DNA of 64,000 nt from Paenibacillus sonchi (GTDB lineage Bacteria; Bacillota; Bacilli; Paenibacillales; Paenibacillaceae), in NCBI RefSeq assembly GCF_016772475.1, contig NZ_CP068595.1, forward strand, positions 4,030,001-4,094,000, given 5' to 3'. The notes below the pieces were generated by a model. It saw only the letters and a list, made by a program, of their open reading frames with translations, was not told the origin of the DNA and did no database searches. A program made the translations under genes and the position numbers. Positions 9,187 to 17,477 of the stretch are shown here, one piece after another (position 1 is the first letter of the stretch; every line of letters starts with the position of its first letter).

Positions 9187-10200
9187 ATGAGCAATTTTAC
9201 AGTTGGCCCCTTATTCTCCAGTCCGGTCATTACCCGGCACCCTGCGAATCCGATTCTGGCTCCCGGCGATGTCCCTTACGGTCCGGCTATGGTATTCAAT
9301 GCAGGGGTCACGAAATTTAAAGGGAAATATGTGATGGTCTTCCGCAATGACTACGGCGATGAGGCCAAAGGAATCGTTGCCCCCCATCACACAACGAATC
9401 TCGGCCTGGCCTTCAGCGATGACGGAATCAAGTGGGAGGTGCAGCCGGAGCCATGCTGGTCCTGGCATGATGAAGAGGTTATCCGCGTGTATGACCCGCG
9501 TCTGACGGTGATCGGCGGGCAATGCTATATGTGTTTTGCAGTGGATACGAAGCATGGCCTGCGCGGCGGCATCGCGGTGACGGAGGATTTCCGCTCCTTC
9601 GAGGTGCTGAGCCTGTCCCTGCCGGACAACCGCAATATGGTGCTGTTCCCGGAGCTTATCGGGGGCAAATATGTGCGGCTGGAGCGTCCGCTGCCGGTGT
9701 ACAGCCGGGGCGGCATTGACCGTTTTGATATGTGGATGAGCGACTCGCCTGACCTCAAGTACTGGGGGAATTCCCGCCTGCTGCTGGCGGTTGAGGATGT
9801 GGCCTATGCCAATGACAAGGTAGGTCCCGGCGCACCGCCGGTCAAGACGGACAAAGGCTGGCTAACCTTGTTCCACGCGGTCGATCTGGACCGCAGCCGG
9901 GGCAAAAACGGCTGGGAGGACAGCTGGAAAAAACGCTACACCACAGGCATTATGCTGCTGGATCTGCATGATCCTGGCCGGGTTATCGGCAGGGCGGCTG
10001 CACCGCTGCTCGCGCCGGAAGCCGCCTATGAAACCAGCGGCGGCTTCCGTAATGATGTTATTTTCCCCGGGGGCATGATTCTGGAGGATTCCGGGGAAGT
10101 CAAAATCTACTACGGTGCCGCCGATACTGTTGAATGCCTGGCCACCGCACATGTCGATGATCTGCTGCGTCTCTGTCTGGAGGGCGGGACTGTTAAATAG
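9187..10200 (+). CDS. Glycoside hydrolase family 130 (beta-mannoside phosphorylase-like)
   Basis: 337-aa cytosolic enzyme of GH130, whose members mostly split beta-1,4-mannosides by phosphorolysis to alpha-mannose 1-phosphate. Seen: RHPANPIL start, VMVFRNDYGDE, the family VYDPRLT block with the proposed proton donor D103, NRNMVLFPE, and KVGPGAPPVKTDKGWL, which contributes to the phosphate site in phosphorylases. Five-bladed propeller length is normal. No signal peptide. ATG follows AGAAGGAGCATTATCAT. It is the last step after import by the upstream ABC transporter. Exact substrate (mannobiose, mannosyl-glucose or a longer oligomer) cannot be read from sequence alone. Confidence 0.9.
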   Translation: MSNFTVGPLFSSPVITRHPANPILAPGDVPYGPAMVFNAGVTKFKGKYVMVFRNDYGDEAKGIVAPHHTTNLGLAFSDDGIKWEVQPEPCWSWHDEEVIRVYDPRLTVIGGQCYMCFAVDTKHGLRGGIAVTEDFRSFEVLSLSLPDNRNMVLFPELIGGKYVRLERPLPVYSRGGIDRFDMWMSDSPDLKYWGNSRLLLAVEDVAYANDKVGPGAPPVKTDKGWLTLFHAVDLDRSRGKNGWEDSWKKRYTTGIMLLDLHDPGRVIGRAAAPLLAPEAAYETSGGFRNDVIFPGGMILEDSGEVKIYYGAADTVECLATAHVDDLLRLCLEGGTVK

Positions 10201-10262
10201 AATGCGATTCACCAGAGATGTGAATTTCAAGTTCAGCTAATATAGATTTGGAGGATGATTCT

Positions 10263-11651
10263 ATGCATTACGGACATATAACCCTGCCATCCGCCAGTGT
10301 GCCGGTTACCCGCGAAGTAGACGTACTGGTCATTGGCGGAGGAGCATCCGGCATCGCCGCCGCGATTGCTGCTGCGGAAGGCGGGGCGAGCACCCTGCTT
10401 GTGGAGCAGAGGGGATTTCTCGGCGGAATGGGCACAGTTGCGCTTGTCCCCGCCTTTTGTCCCTTTACAGACAAGCAGAAGCCGATTATCCGCGGCTTAG
10501 GCCTTAAGCTGATGGAGCGGATGAAGCTGGCCTGCGATCCCGGCTACCGCGAAGAATACCGGGACATGCTGGATTGGGTGCCGATTGATCCGGAGGTGCT
10601 GAAGCGGGTCTATGACGACGCCATTCTGGAAAGCGGCGTGACGCCGCTCTATCATACTTTTGTCTGCGATGTAGTAATGTCGCAGGACCACAGAACGGTC
10701 GAAGGCGTCATTGTCGTCAACAAAACGGGGCGCTCCTTCATCCGCTGCCGCTATATTATCGACTGCTCGGGGGACGGGGACATCGCTGCGTTGTCCGGGG
10801 TGCCCTTCCAGAAGGGCGGCGAGGCGGGTGAGCTTCAGCCGGGCAGCATGTGCTATCTCCTCGCCAATGTTGACCGTCCGAAGTTCAGCCGCTTCCTGGA
10901 GGAGAGCGGGGATACGGGCCAGCTGCATGCAACGGTGGAGCGGGCGATAGCCGATGGCGCGCTGCCGGAGGGCCGCAAGTCCATCTCCGGCCTGGCGTGG
11001 GTGAGCGATTATCTGGTAGGGGTCAACTTCGGCCATGTGTTCGGCGTAGACGGCACCCTTGCGGAGGATTTGACGCGGGGCGCGATTGAAGGGCGCCGCA
11101 CGGCAGAACGCCAGCTTCAGTTCTTCCGCAGCTATGTGCCGGGCTTCGAGCACGCCCATATGGTGGCGAGCGGGGAGCAGCTCGGCATCCGGGAGACCCG
11201 GCGCATCGAAGGGGACTACGTCCTGACCGTCGATGATTTCATTGCTGCCCGCTCCTTCCCGGATGACATTGCCCGCAACGCGTATTATATCGACATCCAT
11301 CTCGCCAACAGCAAAAGCGAGATGACCTTCAACCACTTGCCGCCGGGCGTCTCACACGGCGTCCCTTACCGGATCATGCTGCCGGTCGGCATCGACAACC
11401 TCTGGGTGGCCGGACGCTCCGTGTCCTCGGACCGGGCGGTTCAAGGCTCCCTGCGGGTGATGCCGAACTGCTTCTCCATGGGTCAGGCTGCGGGGACAGC
11501 CGCCGCATTGGCGCTGCGTGACGGCACAGGCTCACGCGGCATTTCCGTCGCCGAGCTTCAGCAGCGCCTGCTGGAGCAGGATGTCTGGCTCGGCGAGAAC
11601 TTCGTGCCTGCTGCGGAGCACACCGGCAGGAAGGAAGGGGATGCGCTGTGA
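10263..11651 (+). CDS. FAD-dependent oxidoreductase
   Basis: 462-aa protein of the FAD-dependent oxidoreductase superfamily (FAD_oxidored type). Seen: REVDVLVIGGGASGIAAAIAAA, the dinucleotide-binding Rossmann motif at residues 18-38, with acidic end in LLVEQRGFLGGMGT, and near the C-terminus DNLWVAGRSVSSDRAVQGSLR...MGQAAGTAAALAL, the second FAD contact. The longest start (TTG 10248) overlaps the ribosome site GGAGG, so ATG 10263 is chosen. Cytosolic, no leader. Proteins of this group often occur in glycan-use operons in Paenibacillus, but the substrate is not established. Downstream gene overlaps by 4 bp, so they are translationally coupled. Confidence 0.88.
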   Translation: MHYGHITLPSASVPVTREVDVLVIGGGASGIAAAIAAAEGGASTLLVEQRGFLGGMGTVALVPAFCPFTDKQKPIIRGLGLKLMERMKLACDPGYREEYRDMLDWVPIDPEVLKRVYDDAILESGVTPLYHTFVCDVVMSQDHRTVEGVIVVNKTGRSFIRCRYIIDCSGDGDIAALSGVPFQKGGEAGELQPGSMCYLLANVDRPKFSRFLEESGDTGQLHATVERAIADGALPEGRKSISGLAWVSDYLVGVNFGHVFGVDGTLAEDLTRGAIEGRRTAERQLQFFRSYVPGFEHAHMVASGEQLGIRETRRIEGDYVLTVDDFIAARSFPDDIARNAYYIDIHLANSKSEMTFNHLPPGVSHGVPYRIMLPVGIDNLWVAGRSVSSDRAVQGSLRVMPNCFSMGQAAGTAAALALRDGTGSRGISVAELQQRLLEQDVWLGENFVPAAEHTGRKEGDAL

Positions 11652-12667
11652 AACAGCTTCCCTTAACGGATGAATGGTTCCACGGTGCGGTTTCACTGGA
11701 GCACCGGGAGGATGGAATCAAGCCGTGGCGTATTCCCTACGCGGATTATGAGCTGTATGCACCGGAGGGAATCGGAGGCAAAGCCGAGATTTGTGCCGGT
11801 GTGCGCCTGCGGCTGCGGAGTGATTCCGCAGAAGTAGCGGTATCGTTCCTCCCCCTTGCGGATGCAGCTGCTATGGACTGCCTGGTGGCAGGGCAATTGT
11901 TCCTGACCCTCAGCCTTCCCGCAGGAGCAACCGAAGCCTTGTTCAGCGGACTTCCCGCAGGCATCAACGATCTGGAAATCTGGCTCCCGCAAAATATCGG
12001 GATGACGGTAACGGGCCTGCGGATCGGCAGCGGGGCTGCTGGTGATCCGCTGCCGGATCGCCGTCCCCGCTGGATCACCTATGGGAGCTCCATTACCCAG
12101 TGTGTGGCAGCTTCCAGCCCTTCGCGTGCCTGGCCGGCCATCGCCGCCGCTGATTGCGGCTGGAATGTGACCAATCTCGGCTTCTCCGGCAACTGCCATA
12201 TGGAGCCGATGATCGGTCGTCTGATCCGGGATTTGCCGGCCGACTTCATCTCTATATGCGTGGGGGTGAACATCTATGGCGCCGGTACCCTAAGCCCGCG
12301 GATGTTCAAGCCTTTGCTGATCGGATTGCTGGAAACGATCCGCGACAGACACAAGGAGACTCCGCTGCTGGTCATCTCCCCGATTTACGGCACCGTCCGC
12401 GAAACGGAGCCTAACCCGCTCGGCTTCACGCTGCCCATGATGCGCGAAGATATCCGGCAGACCGTGGAGCTGCTGCGGGAACGGGGGGACCGCCAGCTGT
12501 ATGACCTGGACGGCCTGAGCTGGTTTGGGCCGGAGGACGAAGCCTTCCTGCCGGACGGCTTGCATCCGGGAGCCGAAGGCTGCGAACTGCTGGGCAGAAG
12601 GTTCCGCGCACTGCAGCAAACCGCTCTTCAGGCAAGGCAGCTGCAGCAGACCAAAGGTGAAATTTGA
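11648..12667 (+). CDS. SGNH/GDSL hydrolase (probable carbohydrate esterase)
   Basis: 339-aa two-domain esterase. Residues 1-135 look like the beta-sandwich N-terminal domain found in some carbohydrate esterases; residues 140-335 form the SGNH hydrolase with block I ITYGSSITQC (catalytic Ser about 148), GFSGN, GVNIYG and DGLHPGAEG carrying the Asp-His pair. No signal peptide, so it probably removes acetyl groups from imported oligosaccharides. The GTG start overlaps the stop of the FAD protein gene. A strong terminator follows, closing the operon. Confidence 0.86.
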   Translation: MKQLPLTDEWFHGAVSLEHREDGIKPWRIPYADYELYAPEGIGGKAEICAGVRLRLRSDSAEVAVSFLPLADAAAMDCLVAGQLFLTLSLPAGATEALFSGLPAGINDLEIWLPQNIGMTVTGLRIGSGAAGDPLPDRRPRWITYGSSITQCVAASSPSRAWPAIAAADCGWNVTNLGFSGNCHMEPMIGRLIRDLPADFISICVGVNIYGAGTLSPRMFKPLLIGLLETIRDRHKETPLLVISPIYGTVRETEPNPLGFTLPMMREDIRQTVELLRERGDRQLYDLDGLSWFGPEDEAFLPDGLHPGAEGCELLGRRFRALQQTALQARQLQQTKGEI

Positions 12668-12678
12668 ACTTCAACTTG

Positions 12679-12726
12679 AAAAAAGCAGCAGGTATCGGGA
12701 GACCCCGTATGCCTGCTGCTTTTTTC
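12679..12726 (+). terminator. Strong intrinsic terminator of the GH130 operon
   Basis: AAAAAAGCAGCAGG (12679-12692) pairs perfectly with CCTGCTGCTTTTTT (12712-12725), with inner GGG/CCC pairing. Also works in reverse. Confidence 0.92.
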
Positions 12727-12829
12727 TGAGCATAAGGTGACGGGAACGGTTGTGGGTGCGCTGCTGTGTTGCCCAGGAAAGGACGGCACAGTCTATAGGA
12801 GACTATACAGTGTAAAAAAATGTGGATAT

Positions 12830-13210
12830 CTTGGAGGCCGTAGAGGATATAAGCGATGCAGAAGGATGGGGTTCCATCCGCGGACTGATGCGGACAGAGG
12901 AGCCCTTATTTTGCCAAAAATCTTACTTTTTCAGCAGTTACGGACTCAGGAGCCGTTATATCGTTCGATGGAGCCTGGAATAAAGGGGAAAGGGACAAAT
13001 AAAGGCATCTCGGTCCGTTGTCCTGCGGAATAGAGGAATCTTCCTTCAATAACGGCTTTCCGGTCCGTAACGGCTGCGGATCGCTCGTGAAGGGAGCTCA
13101 TCGTGTCCGCAGAATGACCCACACCATAATCATATGGCCCCCAATGTATGTCTTAACTGAATTCTGGGCGGGCATTGTGCATGTGGTATAACAATATGAG
13201 ATCTAAGCAA
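12830..13210. repeat. Dispersed intergenic repeat, copy 1
   Basis: About 381 bp that reappears at 51967-52349 in the same orientation with roughly nine of ten positions identical by eye, from CTTGGA at one end to GAGATCTAAGCAA at the other. It has no plausible reading frame. Inside are degenerate units spaced 50 bp: CGGACAGAGGAGCCCTTAT at 12891 and CGGACTCAGGAGCCGTTAT at 12941, then CGGTCCGT at 13011 and 13061. No terminal inverted repeats or target duplication were seen, so it does not look like an insertion sequence. Confidence 0.85.
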
Positions 13211-13393
13211 GTTAAAGGACGCTAAGCCTGTCTGTCATACAACGATCCGTTTTCAGCGTGCCCCGTTGATTTTGGAACAGTTGGGTATCCCTGCGGCCGT
13301 AAGCCCCGTGTTGTTATTCACCCGCCAGGGTGAGTTTGTCCTTCTCTTTGTTCCCATGAAAGACGAATGATTAGGCTAACGGGCAGGCTGTTA

Positions 13394-13402
13394 TGCTATA
13401 CT
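13394..13402 (+). promoter_or_regulatory. Extended -10 promoter element
   Basis: TGCTATACT, an extended -10 (TG at 13394-13395, TATACT at 13397-13402), 150 bp before the next gene. No good -35. Confidence 0.4.
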
Positions 13403-13444
13403 TTTACACAAAGATTGGGTGAAATAATAGAAAGGGGTACGGAA

Positions 13445-13516
13445 GTGCTAACGGCATTCATTGGCCGTGCTGCTTTTTTGGCTGTTGCTATTTTAGCCGT
13501 ATGGGGGCGCAAATAA
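13445..13516 (+). CDS. Possible tiny hydrophobic peptide
   Basis: GTG start with AAAGGGGTACGGAA upstream, then 23 codons giving a largely hydrophobic peptide (MLTAFIGRAAFLAVAILAVW, then GRK). It lies between the extended -10 element and the 566-aa gene. Length and composition are compatible with a small membrane peptide, but this could equally be chance. No homology can be judged. Confidence 0.2.
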   Translation: MLTAFIGRAAFLAVAILAVWGRK

Positions 13517-13545
13517 ATCTATAACTCTGCATAAAGGAGCTTTGG

Positions 13546-15246
13546 ATGATTATGGATCACACACTGGAAACGCTTTTGGACGAAATGAAACAGGAGATTG
13601 ACAATTGGGCAGCCTATATTAGCAATATAGACGCGGACAAAATCGTGAAACGCACAACGCTGCAGGTGGGGATTCACAGTGGCGCTCTGCTTGAATATGC
13701 CAAGGGCAGGGTGGATGTGACGGATGGGGAACTCGATCTTACGGTGCCGGGAGGCAAGGCCGGACCCAGCGAGTGGCTGACCGGGGAACAAGTGCGGGAG
13801 CAGATCGTCCCTGAGCTTGCTTCCTATATGCAGCATAAATTGAACGGGATGCCGCCGGCATTAACCGATTATCAATTTACTTTTAACGGCAAGTTCCAGG
13901 TGCGGGAAGGCGGGGTCAACGTTCGTATTCTTGAATACGTCGACGAGACGAAGAAGAAACTGCTGCTGGAACGTATCTCCGCCTATGTCGGGAATAAGCT
14001 CGAAGCGGGAAAATATCCGACCAAACCCTTGGAGACCTTTTTCCTGTCCAGACACCTGTTGGATGAGGGACTGTTCCCGGAGATGGACCCTGGCCGGATC
14101 ATTTCTGTGTTTGAGAACATTCAACAAGTGAATAAAGGAAACAAACATCTTGCCGAGCACCGGAGTAATCTGAGCGGGGCCTTGCGGAATTGGGTGGAGA
14201 ATCACTGGTTGCCCCGTTATTTCGATAATATAGGATCAGAGTGGCAGAAGGAATACAAGCGAAAAAGTGATGCCCGGCTGGACAATCCCGAGCAAGGTCT
14301 CATCGAACTGGTCCTGTATTCCGCAATCTTGATTCTGAAATATGAGCCTTCCTATAGCAGAAGTGTGGGGCTGTCTATGTTGAATTGCGCTATCGAGTTG
14401 GGAAGTACCCGGGCCAAACGTCTGACTGAGGAAGGCAGCGGAACGTTCGCCCGGGAAGATGTCTGTCTTCGCGGTGAACTGGCGGAATGCACAGCCAACG
14501 ATGTATTTGCCGAGGTGACCATAGCCATTAAGCAAGAAACGGAGGAAAGCTACGCGCGTGCGCTCCGGTTTCTTATCCGCTTGCTAAGCTTGGGTTTCCC
14601 TAAGAGCTATCAAATCAAGCTGAAATCCTCCGTCAAGCAATGGCTGCCGGTCAAAGGATTGGCCAAGTCGGGCACGCACCGTTTCTTTGCCAACGCTTTG
14701 GAGTATCCGAATTTGCAGCCTTTGCTGGAGGAGTATGCCGGGGTGGCGATGGAAACCTTCGAATGGTATACGGATACTGAAGGGGAAAAAAGCTGCATGC
14801 CGGGCAGTTACGCGGTTTTTGGCCTTGGTCTCGCGGACCGGGCGTATTTTCCATTAGTAGAACAATATATGGAGCAGGTCGACGAAGAACACCAGTCCGT
14901 TCAGAACGGCTTTACGGCCGCTTTGGCCGGTCGGCATGGCGTTAACGCGGATACGCTTCCTACACTGGTGAAGTGTATGCTGCATAGCGGTGATTCGATG
15001 AAGCTGAAGATCGATGCCGATCTGGGGGACGACAGGATTCTCAGGCTGCTGCTGGATCAAGTTCGCGGCCTAAAGCGCCATGAGGTGGAGCATATTGTGT
15101 ATTTGATCTGGGGCGGAACAGACAAGCTGAAAAAAATCGCCGCCAAAGCCGAAGGGGAGCGGGGAAATGGCTATCTGAGCTGGCACAGGCGGCCAGCCGC
15201 GGCTAACCTTACGGCTTTGGGGGATCATACCATCCTCAACCGGTAA
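13546..15246 (+). CDS. Hypothetical protein, 566 aa, possibly DUF6138-like
   Basis: Long intact frame with good codon use and a clear ribosome site (AAGGAG six bases before ATG 13546). The protein starts MIMDHTLETLLDEMKQEIDNW, is predicted mostly helical and soluble, and has no signal peptide, membrane helix or catalytic motif that I can identify. It resembles in size and style the DUF6138 proteins of Paenibacillus, but that is from memory and uncertain. The 3' end overlaps by 11 bp the convergent ROK gene. Function unknown; nothing in the surroundings suggests one. Confidence 0.8.
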   Translation: MIMDHTLETLLDEMKQEIDNWAAYISNIDADKIVKRTTLQVGIHSGALLEYAKGRVDVTDGELDLTVPGGKAGPSEWLTGEQVREQIVPELASYMQHKLNGMPPALTDYQFTFNGKFQVREGGVNVRILEYVDETKKKLLLERISAYVGNKLEAGKYPTKPLETFFLSRHLLDEGLFPEMDPGRIISVFENIQQVNKGNKHLAEHRSNLSGALRNWVENHWLPRYFDNIGSEWQKEYKRKSDARLDNPEQGLIELVLYSAILILKYEPSYSRSVGLSMLNCAIELGSTRAKRLTEEGSGTFAREDVCLRGELAECTANDVFAEVTIAIKQETEESYARALRFLIRLLSLGFPKSYQIKLKSSVKQWLPVKGLAKSGTHRFFANALEYPNLQPLLEEYAGVAMETFEWYTDTEGEKSCMPGSYAVFGLGLADRAYFPLVEQYMEQVDEEHQSVQNGFTAALAGRHGVNADTLPTLVKCMLHSGDSMKLKIDADLGDDRILRLLLDQVRGLKRHEVEHIVYLIWGGTDKLKKIAAKAEGERGNGYLSWHRRPAAANLTALGDHTILNR

Positions 15247-16442
15247 GCTGGTTCAGTATGAGGGCGGCTGCCCCGGCGGCGACAGCAGTGTCGCTTAAGC
15301 TACCTTGAGTGAAGCGGACCTTGTATTGCTCGCGGTAGTAGGTCCTCTCAAGGGCGGTCCTTGTGGCTTCCCGGTAGAAAAAATCCGCAGCTGAGAACAG
15401 GGGGCCGCCCAGAATGACCTCCTCCGGATGGAGTATATTAATCAGGTTGGCCAGACCAATGCCGCAATAGACCGCCGCCTGCCCGAATATTCCGTTCACC
15501 ACGGAATCCCCGGCCTGCAGCGCTTCAACTATATGTGCGAATTCAATGTCCTCCGGGCGGTCAGCCAGCTCACGGAGCAAGGTGGGTCTGCCGCGTTTCC
15601 ATTCCTCCCGGGCCTGCATTTCCAGGGTGCGGATAGAAACATCAGGATTCCCATGCGCCGGAATTGCCGCCCGGCACGCTGGAAGGAACGCCGGAGCTCT
15701 CAATGATCATCTGGCCGACGGCCCCTTCGGTGTCGATGACGCCGTAGAGAATCCGGCCTTCGTTCATAATCGCGGAGCGCAGCCCGATGCCGGCATGGAG
15801 ATAGAGCAGCTGATGCTGCCGCCGGTCGCCGCCGGCCCAATATTCGCCAAGCAGCGCGGTATTGGCCCCATTATCCAGACACACCGGCACATCAAGAAGC
15901 TGCTCCAGCCGTTCTTTGACCGGCACCTGAGACCAGCCCGGAGCTGCAAAGCCGGCTGGCTGCAGAATCCTTCCTTCCTTGCGGTCCAAGGGGCCGACGG
16001 CTCCAATGCCAAGCCCGATAACTTGGCTGATGTCAATGGAGGCTTGCTCCAGCATGCGCAGCACCTGGGCATGAACGGATTCAATCAGGCGTTCCGGCGT
16101 GGCCTGCTCATCCATAGGCCATGAATATTCATCCAGCAGCTTTAGATGGAGATCTGCAAGCACGAGCCTGGAAAACGTCCGGGAGATTTCCAGGCCGAAG
16201 ACATAGCCATAGGCGGGATTGGTTTCATATAGGGTGGGCCGTCTGCCGCCCGTGGATTCCCCGAAGCCTACCTCCAGCAGCAGGTTCTGGGCAAGCAGCT
16301 CATCAAGAATCCGGGTCAAGGTGCTGACAGTCAGGCCGCTTTCCTCCAGCAGGGTTTGTTTGGATACGGTCCCTTTTTTTCGGACAGATAAGTACATCTC
16401 TTTGGTTCTGGAATTAGGTATGAGTTCATGAATAGGCAGCAC
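15236..16442 (-). pseudogene. ROK family transcriptional regulator, frameshifted
   Basis: Two reading frames together give one about 401-aa ROK (NagC/XylR-type) repressor. The N-terminus has a winged helix-turn-helix (KQTLLEESGLTVSTLTRILDELL), then the sugar-kinase-like fold with VFGLEIS, GLGIGAVGPLD, CLDNGANTALLGEYW and, after the break, IGLANLINILHPEEVILGGPL. The frame breaks after GNSGAWES. Removing the single base at 15643 restores GAWESYVSIRTLEMQ, which matches the family consensus GCWExYxS. The usual zinc-binding Cys residues of the CxCGxxGC motif are absent. The insertion is not in a homopolymer, unlike all other frameshifts in this window, so it may be a real mutation. No sugar gene lies directly beside it. 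Confidence 0.85.
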
Positions 16443-16602
16443 AAAGGTCTCTCCTTATGAATAAGTATCCCGATCAGGTAAAGAGGGGAATTCTAAACCT
16501 GATATTACAATGACACAAAAAGGAGGGGGCCGCAACTGAATGATACATTTCAGCGAAAGTGAAACGGCGAACGGGCCATGGCCGCGGGGTGTGCTGCCCG
16601 GT

Positions 16603-16659
16603 GCAGACGCTGCCTAAGCAACGCTGCTTAAGCAGCGCCGCCTGAGCAGCGCTGCCTGA
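16603..16659. repeat. Four tandem 14-bp palindromic units
   Basis: GCAGACGCTGCCTAA, GCAACGCTGCTTAA, GCAGCGCCGCCTGA, GCAGCGCTGCCTGA in succession. The core GCAGCGCTGC is a perfect palindrome. The array sits just past the stop of the ABC permease gene (minus strand) and could fold as stacked hairpins acting as terminator or mRNA 3' protector. Confidence 0.75.
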
Positions 16660-16664
16660 TCCAC

Positions 16665-17477
16665 TTACAGCGGCAGGTCCCGCCGCCGGAAGATCCGGAT
16701 GCCTGCGGCAAAAGCCGCAAGGCCGATCAGCAGCAGCCAGAGGCAAATCTGCATAACTTCGGCTGTGCCCTGCACAATATGGGCGGGGCGGTAGAAGCTG
16801 AACAGGGTGAAGTAGCGCAGCACGTCAAGCTTACCGCTGATTTTGCCGAGCAGGTCGAGCGTGAAGAAGCCGAAGGTGACCGCACCGGAGATTCCGAGCG
16901 CCTTCTTTTCGTCATTGCAGGCGCAGGAAATCAGGAAGCATAGCCCGCCGATAGCGAAAAACAGCAGAAAGGCCACGGTATTCAGCTGGGTGAAGCGGCC
17001 CATATCGAATTCATATTTGGTGCCGAGAAACCAGCTTTTTCCGGCAAACCCCGACAGCAGGGTGACCGCCAATATAATGAAGAGAGAGGTGACCAGAACC
17101 AGGCCTTGCGTGAAGGCTACCTTGCGGCGCGTGGTCGGAGTAGCCAGCAGATAGGCCATGGAACCCCGGTCCACCAGCCGGGCGATAAGCTGAGTGGAGA
17201 GCTGCACGCAGACGATGGACAGGATCAGGACCAGAATAAGCCCGTAATATTCCCCGGAGATAAAAGCCTCCGCGCTCGCGAAGCCGCTGTTCAGCCCGAA
17301 CGCATTGCCTACGCCTTCCGGCATCGCCTTAACCAGTTCATCTATGGCTGCTGTACTGCCGCCCAGGCCGGGATACAGCCAGATCATGAACAGCATATAA
17401 AACGCAGAGCCCACAGCGTAGTTCATGATTCCCTTCAAATTGACCCGCATCATTTCTTTATAGAGTGAAAAGTTCAT
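16665..17477 (-). CDS. ABC-2 type transporter permease
   Basis: 270-aa integral membrane protein with about six hydrophobic stretches (for example FYMLFMIWLYPGL, YGLILVLILSIVCVQL, FLLFFAIGGLCFLISCACN and LWLLLIGLAAFAAGIRIF). Layout fits the permease of ABC-2 exporters. Its ATG overlaps the stop of the ATPase gene by 4 bp, so the two are one operon. Together they probably export a drug, peptide or lipid-like compound, under control of the divergent TetR gene. Substrate unknown. Confidence 0.85.
   Translation of the reverse strand: MNFSLYKEMMRVNLKGIMNYAVGSAFYMLFMIWLYPGLGGSTAAIDELVKAMPEGVGNAFGLNSGFASAEAFISGEYYGLILVLILSIVCVQLSTQLIARLVDRGSMAYLLATPTTRRKVAFTQGLVLVTSLFIILAVTLLSGFAGKSWFLGTKYEFDMGRFTQLNTVAFLLFFAIGGLCFLISCACNDEKKALGISGAVTFGFFTLDLLGKISGKLDVLRYFTLFSFYRPAHIVQGTAEVMQICLWLLLIGLAAFAAGIRIFRRRDLPL

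Noticed and set aside
10497..11336. 279-aa open frame on the minus strand
   Set aside because: Exact shadow of the FAD oxidoreductase gene in GC-rich DNA; no domain seen.
12830..13210. Insertion sequence or MITE
   Set aside because: No terminal inverted repeats or target duplications seen in either copy.
13212..13370. Coding-like frame without start, ending ILEQLGIPAAVSPVLLF...VPMKDE
   Set aside because: Reads like protein but has no start or ribosome site and begins at the repeat edge; at most a gene remnant. A protein search of the 50 residues would decide.
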